Part shown: positions 23,549 through 32,899 of the stretch, piece after piece
Position numbering within the stretch: the stretch's first letter is position 1
Layout of the letters: the number at the start of each line of letters is the position of its first letter
From: an uncultured Clostridia bacterium
GTDB taxonomy: Bacteria > Bacillota > Clostridia > Oscillospirales > Acutalibacteraceae
DNA length: 64,000 nucleotides
Reading direction: 5' to 3'
Assembly (NCBI GenBank): GCA_930990065.1
Contig: CAKNOA010000002.1
Span: 1-64,000 of the forward strand
Made by a program: the position numbers and the translations under genes
The notes under the pieces: model-generated
Told to the model about the DNA's origin: nothing
Seen by the model: only the letters and a program-made list of their open reading frames with translations
The model's database searches: none

Positions 23549-24031
23549 ATGCTCAAATTTCTGCGCGGCTTTGGCTATGCCTTTCGCGGCATTGGGGTAT
23601 GCCTCTCTAGCGAGCGGAATATGCGGGTGCACCTGGTAGCGGCCGTATGCGTGCTGCTGTTTGGTTCGCGCTTTTCGTTTACTGCGGCGGAATGGGCCCT
23701 TTTATGGGTGTGCATCGGGCTTGTGATGGCGCTGGAAGCCGTGAATACGGCGTTTGAGCGGCTGTGCGACAAAGTGTGCAAGCAAAAAGACCCCGTCATT
23801 AAGCAAGTGAAAGATATCGCGGCGGGCGGCGTATTGCTGGCGGCTTTGGGCGCTGTGGGCGTCGGGGTGTGCCTATTTTGGCGCCCGGCGGTATGGCAAA
23901 CGCTGTGGCAGGAAGCCTGTCAGCAGCCGTGGATGTTTTTTGGGCTCGCATTGGGCGCGGCCGTCGCTATTTGGTTCATCACGGGTTGGCCGTGGGCGAA
24001 ACGCAGAAAGGGCCCGGAAAAAAGAGGATAA
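23549..24031 (+). CDS. dgkA: diacylglycerol/undecaprenol kinase family protein
   Basis: This 160-residue membrane kinase shows the DgkA signature EAVNTAFERLCD with the catalytic and Mg-binding Glu and Asn, preceded by SSERNMRVH. Gram-positive homologues phosphorylate undecaprenol. The protein extends past the usual 120-130 residues with a fourth hydrophobic segment (WMFFGLALGAAVAIWFI). The ATG lies 6 nt after the ybeY stop, and a separate ribosome binding site is weak. Confidence 0.88.
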   Translation: MLKFLRGFGYAFRGIGVCLSSERNMRVHLVAAVCVLLFGSRFSFTAAEWALLWVCIGLVMALEAVNTAFERLCDKVCKQKDPVIKQVKDIAAGGVLLAALGAVGVGVCLFWRPAVWQTLWQEACQQPWMFFGLALGAAVAIWFITGWPWAKRRKGPEKRG

Positions 24032-24116
24032 GAAAAAAGGGGAGAACCTGCGCGGAAAAAGCGCGGCTTTCCCTTTTTCATTGCCGCCAGGCGGCAGGAA
24101 AGGGACAAAATCGTTT

Positions 24117-25043
24117 ATGGAAAACAATCGACCGGTACAGGAAGAACGTGCGGCGTTTATCGCCATTGTCGGGCGGCCCAATGTGGGGAAAAGCTCGATT
24201 TTAAACCGCATCCTGGGGGAAAAGGTGGCCATCGTGTCCCCCAAGCCCCAGACCACCCGCACCCGGATTATGGGGGTATATACCAAAGGGGCGGACCAGA
24301 TCGCCTTTTTGGATACCCCGGGCCTGCTCAAGGCCCGCAACCAGCTGGGGCAGTATATGGTCAAATCGGTGCTCAGTTCGGTGTCGGGGGTGGACGCTTG
24401 CCTGTTGGTGGCACAGGCCGGCTGTAAAATCAGCCCGGCTGATGAGGAATTGATAGAAAAATTCCGGCAGGAAGGGCTCCCGGCGGTGCTGGCGCTGAAT
24501 AAGATCGATAAAATAACCGACAAAACCAGCATGATGGAACAAATTAGCGCCTATGCAAAAAAATTCCCGTTTGCGGCGGTGGTGCCGGTTTCGGCCCGGG
24601 ACGGCAGCGGCATGGATGAACTCATCGAAGAGCTCACAAAATTGTGCCAGCCCGGCGGGCACCTGTTCCCCGACGATACCCTCACCGACCAGCCCGAACG
24701 GGTGCTGGCGGCGGAACTGGTAAGGGAAAAACTGTTGCGCCTACTGGATAAGGAAATCCCCCACGGCGTGGCGGTCATAACCGAACACATGGAAGAAACC
24801 GATAGCGGGCTGATGGAAATCAGCTGCGTGATCTTTACCGAAAAAGACAGCCACAAGGGCATTATCATCGGCAAGGGCGGCGCCATGCTCAAAAAAGTGG
24901 GCACCTTGGCGCGGCGCGATATGGAGGCCTTTTTCGGTACCAAAGTGAACCTGAATCTGTGGGTGCGCGTCAAAGAGGACTGGCGCAACCGCCGGGATAT
25001 TTTGCACACCTTTGGGTTTGACGAAAAGGATTTTGACCTGTAA
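24117..25043 (+). CDS. era: GTPase Era
   Basis: This essential 308-residue GTPase binds the 3' end of 16S rRNA during 30S assembly. The G1 motif is GRPNVGKSS, G3 is DTPG and G4 is NKID. A C-terminal KH domain carries the IIIGKGGAMLKK loop. The frame is open 59 codons upstream, but that part is Lys/Arg-rich and not Era-like, so I start at MENNRP. The leader before it holds a tight hairpin GCCGCC/GGCGGC (24083-24094) just upstream of AGGAAAGGG and may limit initiation. Confidence 0.95.
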   Translation: MENNRPVQEERAAFIAIVGRPNVGKSSILNRILGEKVAIVSPKPQTTRTRIMGVYTKGADQIAFLDTPGLLKARNQLGQYMVKSVLSSVSGVDACLLVAQAGCKISPADEELIEKFRQEGLPAVLALNKIDKITDKTSMMEQISAYAKKFPFAAVVPVSARDGSGMDELIEELTKLCQPGGHLFPDDTLTDQPERVLAAELVREKLLRLLDKEIPHGVAVITEHMEETDSGLMEISCVIFTEKDSHKGIIIGKGGAMLKKVGTLARRDMEAFFGTKVNLNLWVRVKEDWRNRRDILHTFGFDEKDFDL

Positions 25044-25179
25044 AGAATGGGTTCATGCACAAACCCACCGTAAAACCTGCCGGAAAACGTCGAACAAAGA
25101 ATTATTTTCCGCTCATACTCCCCGCGCTTTGGCGAATACTCTCTAACAGGACGACACATAAAAGGGGGTGTACGGGCGT

Positions 25180-25359
25180 ATGAACGAAGAAACGGCCTGG
25201 GGGCAATTTGCCGCGACCGGCAGCGTGGCGGATTATCTTTCCTATTGCCAAGCGCGGAAGGAGGAAGAGGCGCGTGCTCTTGGAAACGGACGGCCTGGTG
25301 ATCCGGGAAAAGCCGGTGGGGGAAAACGACCGGCTGGTGACGATTCTCACCCGTCATGA
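25180..25359 (+). CDS. YqzL-like small protein
   Basis: The protein has 59 residues. Residues 1-25 (MNEETAWGQFAATGSVADYL) match the short YqzL family found between era and recO in Firmicutes, with W and F/TG/YL positions conserved. The C-terminal half is Gly/Lys-rich and lies in the region overlapping recO by 86 nt. It may be a read-out of the overlap rather than conserved sequence. The ATG is preceded by AAGGGGG. Function is unknown. Confidence 0.6.
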   Translation: MNEETAWGQFAATGSVADYLSYCQARKEEEARALGNGRPGDPGKAGGGKRPAGDDSHPS

Positions 25360-26038
25360 CGGGGTCATGCGCGCGTTTGCCCGTCATGCCAAACGGTTTA
25401 AAGATAAAAAGAACCCGGGGACCGGGCTTTTGTGTTATTCCCGTTTTGTGATTTTTCGCGGCCGGGAAAATAACCAGATCAACGAAGCCCAGGTGCAGGA
25501 AGTATTTTTTGGGCTGCGGGGGGAGATCGAAGCGCTCTCCCTGGCCCAATATTTTTGCGAACTGGCCGAAGTGGTGGCCCCGGAAGGCACCGAATCGGAA
25601 GAAGCTTTGCGCCTGCTGCTCAACGCCCTGTATTTTTTAAGCCGCAAGGCGCGCCCCCGCCTGCTTTTAAAAGCCGTTACGGAAATGCGCCTATTAGCCC
25701 TGTCGGGCTATATGCCCGACCTGGTGGGCTGCCGCCGGTGCGGTACATATGAAAGCCCCCACATGGCGTTTTTGCCCCGCAGCGGCCAAATTTGCTGCGA
25801 AACGTGTTTCCACACGCCGGAAGAAGGCAAAGAACCGGCGGTGTGGCTCACGCCCGGGGCCATGATGGGGCTGCGGCATACGATTTATGCCGAATTTCAA
25901 AAACTATTTGCGTTTACCCTGCCGCCTGAGGAACAAAAACAGCTCGCGAAAGCCGCGGAACAGTACATGTTCCAGGTGATGCAGCGGTCGTTTGATACGC
26001 TGCAATTTTACCATACGGTGGCCGGGGAAGAGGGATAA
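25274..26038 (+). CDS. recO: DNA repair protein RecO
   Basis: This 254-residue RecO mediates RecA loading with RecF/RecR during gap repair. It shows the OB-fold N-terminus (TDGLVIREKPVGENDRLVTILT) and a zinc site CRRC...CETC near 162-182. I chose the GTG at 25274 because it follows AAGGAGG. The longer frame upstream is the YqzL region read out of frame. mutS2 follows 15 nt after its stop. Confidence 0.92.
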   Translation: MLLETDGLVIREKPVGENDRLVTILTRHDGVMRAFARHAKRFKDKKNPGTGLLCYSRFVIFRGRENNQINEAQVQEVFFGLRGEIEALSLAQYFCELAEVVAPEGTESEEALRLLLNALYFLSRKARPRLLLKAVTEMRLLALSGYMPDLVGCRRCGTYESPHMAFLPRSGQICCETCFHTPEEGKEPAVWLTPGAMMGLRHTIYAEFQKLFAFTLPPEEQKQLAKAAEQYMFQVMQRSFDTLQFYHTVAGEEG

Positions 26039-26053
26039 AAAGAAAGGAACCAT

Positions 26054-28459
26054 ATGAAAACTGAAATTGGCCGCCGCCATTTGCAGGCGGTGGAACTGGA
26101 TAAAATCCTGCGCATGCTGGCAAACGAAACCGCCTGCCAGGAAGCGGAAGAGATGGCATTGGCCATCACGCCGGACACGGAGCTTACCGATGTGGAACGG
26201 CTTTTGCAGGAAACCGACGATGCGTATGTACTTACGGCCCGGTTTGGGGCCCCTTCCTTTGGGGGGCTGTGCAGCATGGACAATGCCCTGCGCCGGGCCC
26301 AGGCGGGGGCTTCCCTGCAGCCGGGGGAACTTCTGAAAATCGCCGGGCTTTTGCGCAGCTTGCGCGCTATTTTGGATTGGCGCAGCCGCAGCGAAGGCGT
26401 TTCGGTGAGCATCAACTGGCGGTTTGAGAGCATTCAGCCCAATAAATACCTGGAAGAAAAAATCTTCACGTCCATTTTAAACGAAGAGGAAATCGCCGAC
26501 ACGGCGTCGGTCAAACTCGCGTCCATCCGCCGGAAAATCCGTTCGGCGTCCCAGCGGGCCAGGGATCACCTGGATAAAATGATCCGTTCGCCCCAGGTGG
26601 TCAAATACCTGCAAGACCCCATTGTCACCATGCGCGAAGGGCGCTTTGTGGTGCCGGTGCGCAGCGAATTCCGCAACGAAGTACCGGGCCTTGTGCACGA
26701 CACCTCCCAGACCGGCGCCACGGTGTTCATCGAACCCATGAGCGTGGTGCAGGCGAACAACGAAATCCGCGTGCTCTTGTCGGAAGAAAAAGCGGAAATC
26801 GAGCGCATTTTGCAGGAACTCTCGGAAGAAGCCGGGGCTTTTGCCGACAGCATCCAGCAGAGCACGAAGCAGGCCATCGAACTGAATGTGCTGTTTGCCA
26901 AAGCGTCCCTGGCGTATAAAATGAAGGCCGTGCGCCCCAAACTCAACGATACCGGGCGCATCCGGCTTCTGCGGGCCCGGCATCCGCTGATCGACCCGAA
27001 AAAAGTGGTGCCCACCGACATCAGCCTGGGCGACGGGTTCGACACCCTGGTGGTCACCGGCCCCAACACCGGCGGCAAGACGGTGTCGCTGAAAACCACC
27101 GGGCTTTTGTGCCTGATGGCCATGTGCGGGCTGATGATCCCCGCCGGGGATGAAAGCGAAGTGGCGGTATTCCGGCAGGTGCTGGTGGATATTGGCGACG
27201 AACAGAGCATTGAACAGTCGCTTTCGACGTTTTCGTCCCATATGGTGAATTTAATCCGCATTCTGGAGAAAGCCGACGATCATTCGCTGGTGCTCCTCGA
27301 TGAACTGGGCGCCGGGACCGACCCGGTGGAAGGCGCCGCCTTAGCCGAAGCCATCATCGAATCCCTGCGGGAAAAGGGTGTGCGCCTGATGGCCACCACC
27401 CACTATGCGGAACTGAAGGCCTACGCCCTGCGTACCCAGGGGGTAGAAAACGCCTGCTGCGAATTTGACGTCAAATCCCTGCGGCCCACGTACCGGCTGC
27501 TCATCGGCGTGCCGGGCAAATCCAACGCGTTTGCCATTGCCGGGCGGCTGGGATTGCCGGAAGCCATTGTGGAACGGGCCCGGACCCTGGTGTCGGAAGA
27601 GAGCACCCATTTTTCCGATGTGGTGGAAAAACTGGAAGCCGGCCGCCAGCAGCTGGAAGACGAACGGCAGGCTGCCCAGGCAGCCGCCCGCGAAGCGGAA
27701 AAAGCCGAACGGGAAGCCCAGGCCCTGCGCAGCCGGGCCGAACTGGATGCCCGTCACGAAGTGGAACAGGCCAAAGCCCAGGCGGCCCGGCTGGTGTCGC
27801 AAACCCGGGCCCAGGTGGACGCCCTGTTGCAGGAAATGGACGAATTGCGCCGCCAGAAAAATAAACAGGCCGCCAATGAACAAAAAGCCAGATTGCGCGC
27901 CGGGGTGCGCCAGCTGGAAAACACCGCCGACCCCATCGACCGCAGCCGCCTGAACGAAGGGTATGTACTGCCGCGTCCGCTGAAAAAGGGCGATTCGGTG
28001 CTGATTTTCGATATTGATAAAAACGCCACCCTGCTGGAAGACCCCAAAGACGGCACCGTGCTGGTGCAGGCCGGGATCATCAAAACCCGGGTGGATGTGA
28101 AAAACCTGCGGCTGCTCTCGGAAAAACAGACGGCGGCCCGCCAGCCCAACCGCCGGGAACGCCGGGTGACCCGCGCCATGAGCGGGGGACGGCAGGACGC
28201 GGTATCCGGCAGCGGCCGGCTCAACGAATTGGATTTGCGGGGCAAATCGGCGGAAGAAGCCATTGCGGAACTCGACTTGTTCCTCGACCACGCTATGCTC
28301 AGCAACCTGCACGAAGTCACGGTCATCCACGGCAAAGGCACCGGCGTGCTGCGCACCGCCGTGCAGCAGCATCTGCGCCACCACAAGGCTGTGCGCTCCT
28401 TCCGGCTGGGGGTGTATGGCGAAGGGGAATCCGGTGTGACCATTGTGGAACTAAAGTAA
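26054..28459 (+). CDS. mutS2: endonuclease MutS2
   Basis: This 801-residue protein has a MutS-like core and ABC ATPase: Walker A GPNTGGKTVSLKT and Walker B LVLLDELGAGTDP. A long Ala/Arg/Glu-rich coiled coil (about 515-620) and a C-terminal Smr nuclease domain (LDLRGKSAEEA, VIHGKGTGVLR) follow. MutS2 limits homologous recombination and, in Bacillus, rescues collided ribosomes. Start ATG follows AAAGGAA. Length and domain order are normal. Confidence 0.95.
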   Translation: MKTEIGRRHLQAVELDKILRMLANETACQEAEEMALAITPDTELTDVERLLQETDDAYVLTARFGAPSFGGLCSMDNALRRAQAGASLQPGELLKIAGLLRSLRAILDWRSRSEGVSVSINWRFESIQPNKYLEEKIFTSILNEEEIADTASVKLASIRRKIRSASQRARDHLDKMIRSPQVVKYLQDPIVTMREGRFVVPVRSEFRNEVPGLVHDTSQTGATVFIEPMSVVQANNEIRVLLSEEKAEIERILQELSEEAGAFADSIQQSTKQAIELNVLFAKASLAYKMKAVRPKLNDTGRIRLLRARHPLIDPKKVVPTDISLGDGFDTLVVTGPNTGGKTVSLKTTGLLCLMAMCGLMIPAGDESEVAVFRQVLVDIGDEQSIEQSLSTFSSHMVNLIRILEKADDHSLVLLDELGAGTDPVEGAALAEAIIESLREKGVRLMATTHYAELKAYALRTQGVENACCEFDVKSLRPTYRLLIGVPGKSNAFAIAGRLGLPEAIVERARTLVSEESTHFSDVVEKLEAGRQQLEDERQAAQAAAREAEKAEREAQALRSRAELDARHEVEQAKAQAARLVSQTRAQVDALLQEMDELRRQKNKQAANEQKARLRAGVRQLENTADPIDRSRLNEGYVLPRPLKKGDSVLIFDIDKNATLLEDPKDGTVLVQAGIIKTRVDVKNLRLLSEKQTAARQPNRRERRVTRAMSGGRQDAVSGSGRLNELDLRGKSAEEAIAELDLFLDHAMLSNLHEVTVIHGKGTGVLRTAVQQHLRHHKAVRSFRLGVYGEGESGVTIVELK

Positions 28460-28480
28460 ACCGGAAAAAGGGGGCTTTCG

Positions 28481-29086
28481 ATGAAGCGGCGCGGTGTCAA
28501 AATCACCCTGGTTACCTGCCTAGTAGTGCTCGTGGGGCTGTTTGTGTGCCTATTATGGCCGGCAAACACTACGCCCAGTAAAACCGAAGTCTCTGTCAGC
28601 GAAATAGGGGGGGAAGCGGCGTCGGCTGCCTTACAGGGCGGCACGCTCACCCTCTCGTTTTCTCAGGTGAACGCCCTGCTCGAAACGTATGTCGAGCCGG
28701 GCGTTTCCCTTTCGGAAGGGTCGTGTGATGATACATGCTGGCTGACATTGCCAGTCCATATGGGGCCGTTTACCATCTGGGTGCAGGGGGAAGCGGCGTT
28801 TACCATGCAAAACGGGGAAGGGACGGTGACGGTGCAGTCCCTGTGGGCCGGGGCGCTGCCCCTATCGCCGGACCTAGTACTGCCCCTTTTGCCCCTGCCG
28901 GATTCTGTGCAGGCTACAGGCCGTACGCTCAAAATCGACCCACCCCGTCTTTCGGTGCCGGGGCTGCCCGTTTCGGTGGCGTTGCCGGTGGAAACCGTCT
29001 CTATACAGGGGGACAGCGTACAGATCCAGTTTTCGTCCCTTCCCTCGGTGGCGGGGGACCTATTGCGCCAGTGGCTGGGGCTGTAA
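28481..29086 (+). CDS. membrane-anchored protein, possibly YpmS/DUF2140-like
   Basis: This 201-residue protein has an N-terminal membrane anchor (ITLVTCLVVLVGLFVCLLW, 8-26) and an extracytoplasmic part rich in Val, Leu and Ser. The pattern SFSQVNALLETYV then VQSLWAGALPLSPDLVLPLL recalls YpmS/DUF2140, a family of unknown function. It starts 21 nt after mutS2 behind AAAAAGGGGG and is probably cotranscribed with it. The assignment is tentative. Confidence 0.55.
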   Translation: MKRRGVKITLVTCLVVLVGLFVCLLWPANTTPSKTEVSVSEIGGEAASAALQGGTLTLSFSQVNALLETYVEPGVSLSEGSCDDTCWLTLPVHMGPFTIWVQGEAAFTMQNGEGTVTVQSLWAGALPLSPDLVLPLLPLPDSVQATGRTLKIDPPRLSVPGLPVSVALPVETVSIQGDSVQIQFSSLPSVAGDLLRQWLGL

Positions 29087-29135
29087 AACCCGGGATTTAT
29101 GGGCTTTTTCCCTTTGGGGAGCGGTGAAAAACCGG

Positions 29136-29164
29136 TTGACAAATGGGGGAAAATGTGATATAGT
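29136..29164 (+). promoter_or_regulatory. promoter of the ylxM-ffh-rpsP operon
   Basis: TTGACA (29136-29141), 17 nt, TATAGT (29159-29164). The transcript begins with a perfect 8-bp hairpin CTGTAAAG/CTTTACAG (29170-29192) that ends just before the ylxM ribosome binding site. Confidence 0.85.
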
Positions 29165-29209
29165 AGCGTCTGTAAAGAAAAAGGCTTTACAGTGAAGGGG
29201 CGAAAAATC

Positions 29210-29629
29210 GTGGCAAAAGATCTGGAAATTTCGTTTTTGCTGGATTTTTACGGGGATATGCTCACCGAAAAACAGCGCGAAATGGTCGAATACTACTATA
29301 ACGACGATTTGTCCCTGTCCGAAATCGCCGAAAACCAGGGGATCACCCGCCAGGGCGTGCGCGATGCGATTATGCGGGCGCAAAGCCAGCTGCGGGAAAT
29401 GGAAGACCGCCTGGGGCTGGCGCGCCGGTTCCACCGGATGCGCGACGGCTTATCCCGCATTTGTGATGCGGCGGTGGCGATTGAAGGGTACAACGAACAG
29501 CAGGCAACAATCTGCGAGGGCATTTCCGAACAGGTGAGCCTGATTTTGCGCATTGCCCAGGAACTTTGTGAAGAGGAAGAGTCCGGTACCAGTGGAGCGC
29601 CGGAACAGACGGAAGAAACCGGGAAATGA
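29210..29629 (+). CDS. ylxM: SRP-associated protein YlxM
   Basis: This 139-residue helix-turn-helix protein sits before ffh and in streptococci modulates SRP GTPase activity. The sigma-70-region-4-like motif LTEKQREMVEYYYNDDLSLSEIAENQGITRQGV is visible in order. I take the GTG at 29210, which follows AAGGGG at 9 nt, instead of the GTG 18 bases upstream. A Glu/Thr-rich tail (SGTSGAPEQTEETGK) is extra to the family. It ends 9 nt before ffh. Confidence 0.9.
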   Translation: MAKDLEISFLLDFYGDMLTEKQREMVEYYYNDDLSLSEIAENQGITRQGVRDAIMRAQSQLREMEDRLGLARRFHRMRDGLSRICDAAVAIEGYNEQQATICEGISEQVSLILRIAQELCEEEESGTSGAPEQTEETGK

Positions 29630-29638
29630 GAGGGAGCC

Positions 29639-30976
29639 ATGGCGTTTGACGGATTGGCCGAAAAGCTCGGCCAGGCGTTTAAAAAACTGAAAAGCAAGGG
29701 AAAGCTCAGCGAAAGCGACGTAAAAGAAGCCATGCGCGAAGTGCGCTTGGCGCTTTTGGAAGCGGACGTCAACTATAAAGTGGCCAAAGACTTCACCAAA
29801 ACGGTGACGGAACGGGCCGTGGGCAGCGACGTCATGGAAAGCCTGACCCCGGCGCAGATGGTCATCAAGATCGTCAACGAGGAACTGACCCGCCTGATGG
29901 GTGGGGAACAGGCCCGGCTGCAATCGCCGTCCCATCCGCCGGCTGTTGTGATGCTGTGCGGCTTACAGGGCGCCGGTAAAACCACCCACGCCGCCAAACT
30001 GGCCGCTTGGCTCAAACGCCAGGGCCACCGGCCGCTGCTGGTAGCCGGGGATATTTACCGCCCGGCGGCTATCCGCCAGTTGCAGGTGGTGGGCGAAAAA
30101 GCCGGAGCCGAAGTGTTTGAAAGAGGCACCCAGGACCCGGTGAAAACCTCCCAGGAAGCCATCCGGTACGCGAAAGATTACGGGTTTGACTTTGTGCTCA
30201 TCGATACGGCCGGCCGGCTGCAAATCGACGAAAAGCTCATGGACGAACTAAAGCGCATCCGCGAGGCGGTCACCCCCACCGACATTTTGCTGGTGGTGGA
30301 CGCCATGACCGGCCAGGAAGCCGTGAACGTAGCGAAAACCTTTGACGAACTGCTGGATATCAGCGGCGTCATCCTCACGAAGCTCGACGGCGACACCCGC
30401 GGCGGCGCGGCGCTTTCCATCCGCGCGGTGACGGGCAAACCGATCAAGTTTACCGGTGTGGGCGAAAAAATCGAAGACCTGGAAGCGTTCCATCCCGACC
30501 GGATGGCGTCCCGTATTTTGGGCATGGGCGACGTGCTGTCGCTGATTGAAGAAGCCCAAAGCCGCATTGATGAAAAAGCGGCGAGGGAAGCGGGCGAAAA
30601 GATGATGCAGAACCGCATGGATCTCAACGATCTTCTCAGCCAGTTCGAACAGGTCAAGAAAATGGGCCCGCTCAAGGGGATCCTGAGCAAAATCCCCGGT
30701 GTGGAAAAACAGCTGAAAAATGTGGACGTGGACGACCGCATGGTCGACCGGATGCAGGCGATTATCCTTTCCATGACGCCGGCCGAACGGGCCCGCCCGC
30801 AGATCATCAACCCCTCCCGCAAAAAGCGTATTGCCGCCGGCAGCGGGATGAAGGTGGAAGACGTCAACCGCCTGCTCAAGCAGTTTGAGCAAATGCAAAA
30901 AATGGTCCGCCAGATGAAAGGCGGCAAGGGGCGCCGCCGCGGCATGATGCCCCCGGGGTTCATGCCCCCGCTGTAA
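29639..30976 (+). CDS. ffh: signal recognition particle protein Ffh
   Basis: This 445-residue SRP54 GTPase binds SRP RNA and signal sequences and pairs with FtsY at the membrane. The NG domain has GLQGAGKTTHAAKL, DTAGR, TKLDGDTRGGAALS and FTGVGEKIEDLE. The Met-rich M domain ends in MMPPGFMPPL. The start follows GAGAGGG. SRP RNA itself was not seen in the window. Confidence 0.96.
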   Translation: MAFDGLAEKLGQAFKKLKSKGKLSESDVKEAMREVRLALLEADVNYKVAKDFTKTVTERAVGSDVMESLTPAQMVIKIVNEELTRLMGGEQARLQSPSHPPAVVMLCGLQGAGKTTHAAKLAAWLKRQGHRPLLVAGDIYRPAAIRQLQVVGEKAGAEVFERGTQDPVKTSQEAIRYAKDYGFDFVLIDTAGRLQIDEKLMDELKRIREAVTPTDILLVVDAMTGQEAVNVAKTFDELLDISGVILTKLDGDTRGGAALSIRAVTGKPIKFTGVGEKIEDLEAFHPDRMASRILGMGDVLSLIEEAQSRIDEKAAREAGEKMMQNRMDLNDLLSQFEQVKKMGPLKGILSKIPGVEKQLKNVDVDDRMVDRMQAIILSMTPAERARPQIINPSRKKRIAAGSGMKVEDVNRLLKQFEQMQKMVRQMKGGKGRRRGMMPPGFMPPL

Positions 30977-31063
30977 AACAGGAATCTTGCTCCAGGGGGG
31001 CTTTCCCCTTTTGGGGAAAAGATAGATAGATTTTTTTATTCAGATTTTGGAGGTACACACAGT

Positions 31064-31306
31064 ATGGCAGTAAAAATCAGACTTCGCAGAATGGGCGCTA
31101 AGAAATCCCCCTTCTATCGCATCGTGGTAGCGGATTCCCGTTATCCCCGTGACGGCCGTTTCATCGAAGAAATCGGCTACTACAACCCCATGGTAGAACC
31201 CAAGGTGGTAAAGGTTGACCCCGAAAAGGCCAAGAAGTGGATTGCCAACGGCGCTCAGCCCACCGATACCGTGAAGGTGCTGTTCAAGAAGCACGGCGTG
31301 CTTTAA
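31064..31306 (+). CDS. rpsP: 30S ribosomal protein S16
   Basis: This 80-residue S16 assembles early into the 5' domain of 16S rRNA. The opening [26 protein letters not shown] is diagnostic. It follows ffh by 87 nt, which include a TTTCCCC/GGGGAAA hairpin (31001-31018), and has a strong GGAGG site. The order rpsP-khpA-rimM-trmD is the usual one. Confidence 0.97.
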   Translation: MAVKIRLRRMGAKKSPFYRIVVADSRYPRDGRFIEEIGYYNPMVEPKVVKVDPEKAKKWIANGAQPTDTVKVLFKKHGVL

Positions 31307-31334
31307 TCGATAACCGGGAAACGGAGGTACATCC

Positions 31335-31568
31335 ATGCAGGAATTGCTGGTATCGATCGCGCAGGGCCTGGTGGAAAAGCCCGAAGACGTCCGCGTGGAA
31401 GTGGACGGGCCGCAGGAAGACGGCACGGTGGTGTATCATCTGCACGTGGCAGAAGAAGATATGGGCCGCGTCATCGGCAAACAGGGCCGTATCGCCAAGG
31501 CGATCCGCGTTGTCATGCGTGCGGCGGCTACCCGCCAAAACGGCAAAGTCGCCGTGGAAATTGACTGA
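31335..31568 (+). CDS. khpA: KH-domain RNA-binding protein KhpA
   Basis: This 77-residue single-KH protein pairs with KhpB in Gram-positive bacteria and affects cell division and sRNA handling. The GxxG loop is IGKQGRIAKAI. The start follows ACGGAGG. A terminator-like hairpin follows before rimM. Confidence 0.92.
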   Translation: MQELLVSIAQGLVEKPEDVRVEVDGPQEDGTVVYHLHVAEEDMGRVIGKQGRIAKAIRVVMRAAATRQNGKVAVEID

Positions 31569-31578
31569 TAAAAGCAGG

Positions 31579-31615
31579 AAAAGGGCTGTGACCAGTGGCG
31601 TTGCAGCCCTTTTTT
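31579..31615 (+). terminator. internal terminator between khpA and rimM
   Basis: AAGGGCTG pairs with CAGCCCTT around a 15-nt loop, followed by TTTTTT. It lies inside the ffh-trmD gene order, so it probably lowers expression of rimM-trmD relative to the ribosomal protein. Confidence 0.75.
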
Positions 31616-31644
31616 GCCTGCATGGCAGAAAGGAAAGGTAACCG

Positions 31645-32163
31645 ATGCGCAAAGAATTTCTGGAAGCAGGCCGTGTGGTGGGCACCCACGGGATCAAAGG
31701 CGAACTGCGCCTGGAACCCTGGTGCGACAGCGCCGCTTTTTTAAAGGGGGTTCACACCCTGTATTGGGACAAAGACGGCCGCCAGCCGGTAAAGGTGCTC
31801 CACAGCCGCCCCCACAAGAGCTTTTTGCTGCTCACGCTGGAAGGCGTTTCGTCGGCCACCGAAGGCGACACCCTGCGCGGGCGCGTGCTGTATTTTAAAA
31901 AAGCCGATATCGCCCTGCCGGACGGGCGGGTGTTTGTCCAGGATCTGCTGCAATGCACCGTAAAAGACGCCGCCACCGGGCAGGTATACGGGAAAGTGAC
32001 CGATGTCTTTTCCACCGGCGCCAATGATGTCTACGAAATCACCGGCGAAAACGGCCGCAAGGCCCTGTTCCCGGCGGTGCCCTCGATGATCGACGTGATC
32101 GACGTGGAAAACGGTGTGATGACCGTGCGCCCGATCGGGGGGATTTTCGACGATGAGGATTGA
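31645..32163 (+). CDS. rimM: ribosome maturation factor RimM
   Basis: This 172-residue RimM binds S19 and helps mature the 30S head. It has the N-terminal barrel (AGRVVGTHGIKGELRL) and C-terminal PRC barrel (ALFPAVPSMIDVID, PIGGIFDDED). The ATG follows GAAAGGAAAGG. It overlaps trmD by 11 nt. Confidence 0.95.
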   Translation: MRKEFLEAGRVVGTHGIKGELRLEPWCDSAAFLKGVHTLYWDKDGRQPVKVLHSRPHKSFLLLTLEGVSSATEGDTLRGRVLYFKKADIALPDGRVFVQDLLQCTVKDAATGQVYGKVTDVFSTGANDVYEITGENGRKALFPAVPSMIDVIDVENGVMTVRPIGGIFDDED

Positions 32164-32899
32164 TTTTTTGACCCTGTTCCCCGACATGTGCGAAACCGTC
32201 ATGGCGGAAAGCATCATCGGAAGAGCCCGCAAAAAAGGGGCGCTGCAGGTGTGCTGCCACGATTTGCGCGCATTTGGCCGCGGGAAACACCAACAGGTGG
32301 ACGATACGCCCTTTGGCGGCGGAAAAGGCATGCTGATGATGGCGGAACCCATTGCCAAGTGTATCGACAGTTTAACGGCCCACCTGGGGAAAAAGCCCCA
32401 TGTCATCTACCTATCCCCCCTGGGGCAGGTGCTCAACCAGCAGCGGGTGCGCGAACTGGCAAAGATGGACGAAATCGCGCTGCTCTGCGGGCACTACGAA
32501 GGGGTGGACGAGCGGCTGCTGGACAAATACGTCGATGAACAGATTTCCCTGGGGGATTTTGTGCTCACCGGCGGCGAACTGCCGGCCCTGGCGGTGGCCG
32601 ACGCCGTCAGCCGCATGATCGACGGCGTGCTGAGTGACGCGGCCTGTTTTGAGGAAGAAAGCCACTATAGCGGCCTGCTGGAATACCCCCAGTATACCCG
32701 CCCGGCGGTGTGGCGGGGCATGGAAGTGCCGCCCGTGCTGCTTTCCGGCCACCATGAAAATATCGCCAAATGGCGCCTGGGGCAACAGCTGTGGCGCACC
32801 AAAACCCGCCGTCCGGATATGATGGAAAAGCGGGAACTGACAAAAGAAGAGGCCGCATTATTAGAAAAAGCCGAGCAGGAAGAAGCGGCCCGCATCTAG
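32153..32899 (+). CDS. trmD: tRNA (guanine-37-N1)-methyltransferase
   Basis: This 248-residue SPOUT methyltransferase makes m1G37 in tRNAs and prevents +1 frameshifting. The trefoil-knot motifs are GHYEGVDERL and LGDFVLTGGELPA. The catalytic Asp region (SGLLEYPQYTRP) is also present. It starts within rimM, indicating translational coupling. Confidence 0.96.
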   Translation: MRIDFLTLFPDMCETVMAESIIGRARKKGALQVCCHDLRAFGRGKHQQVDDTPFGGGKGMLMMAEPIAKCIDSLTAHLGKKPHVIYLSPLGQVLNQQRVRELAKMDEIALLCGHYEGVDERLLDKYVDEQISLGDFVLTGGELPALAVADAVSRMIDGVLSDAACFEEESHYSGLLEYPQYTRPAVWRGMEVPPVLLSGHHENIAKWRLGQQLWRTKTRRPDMMEKRELTKEEAALLEKAEQEEAARI

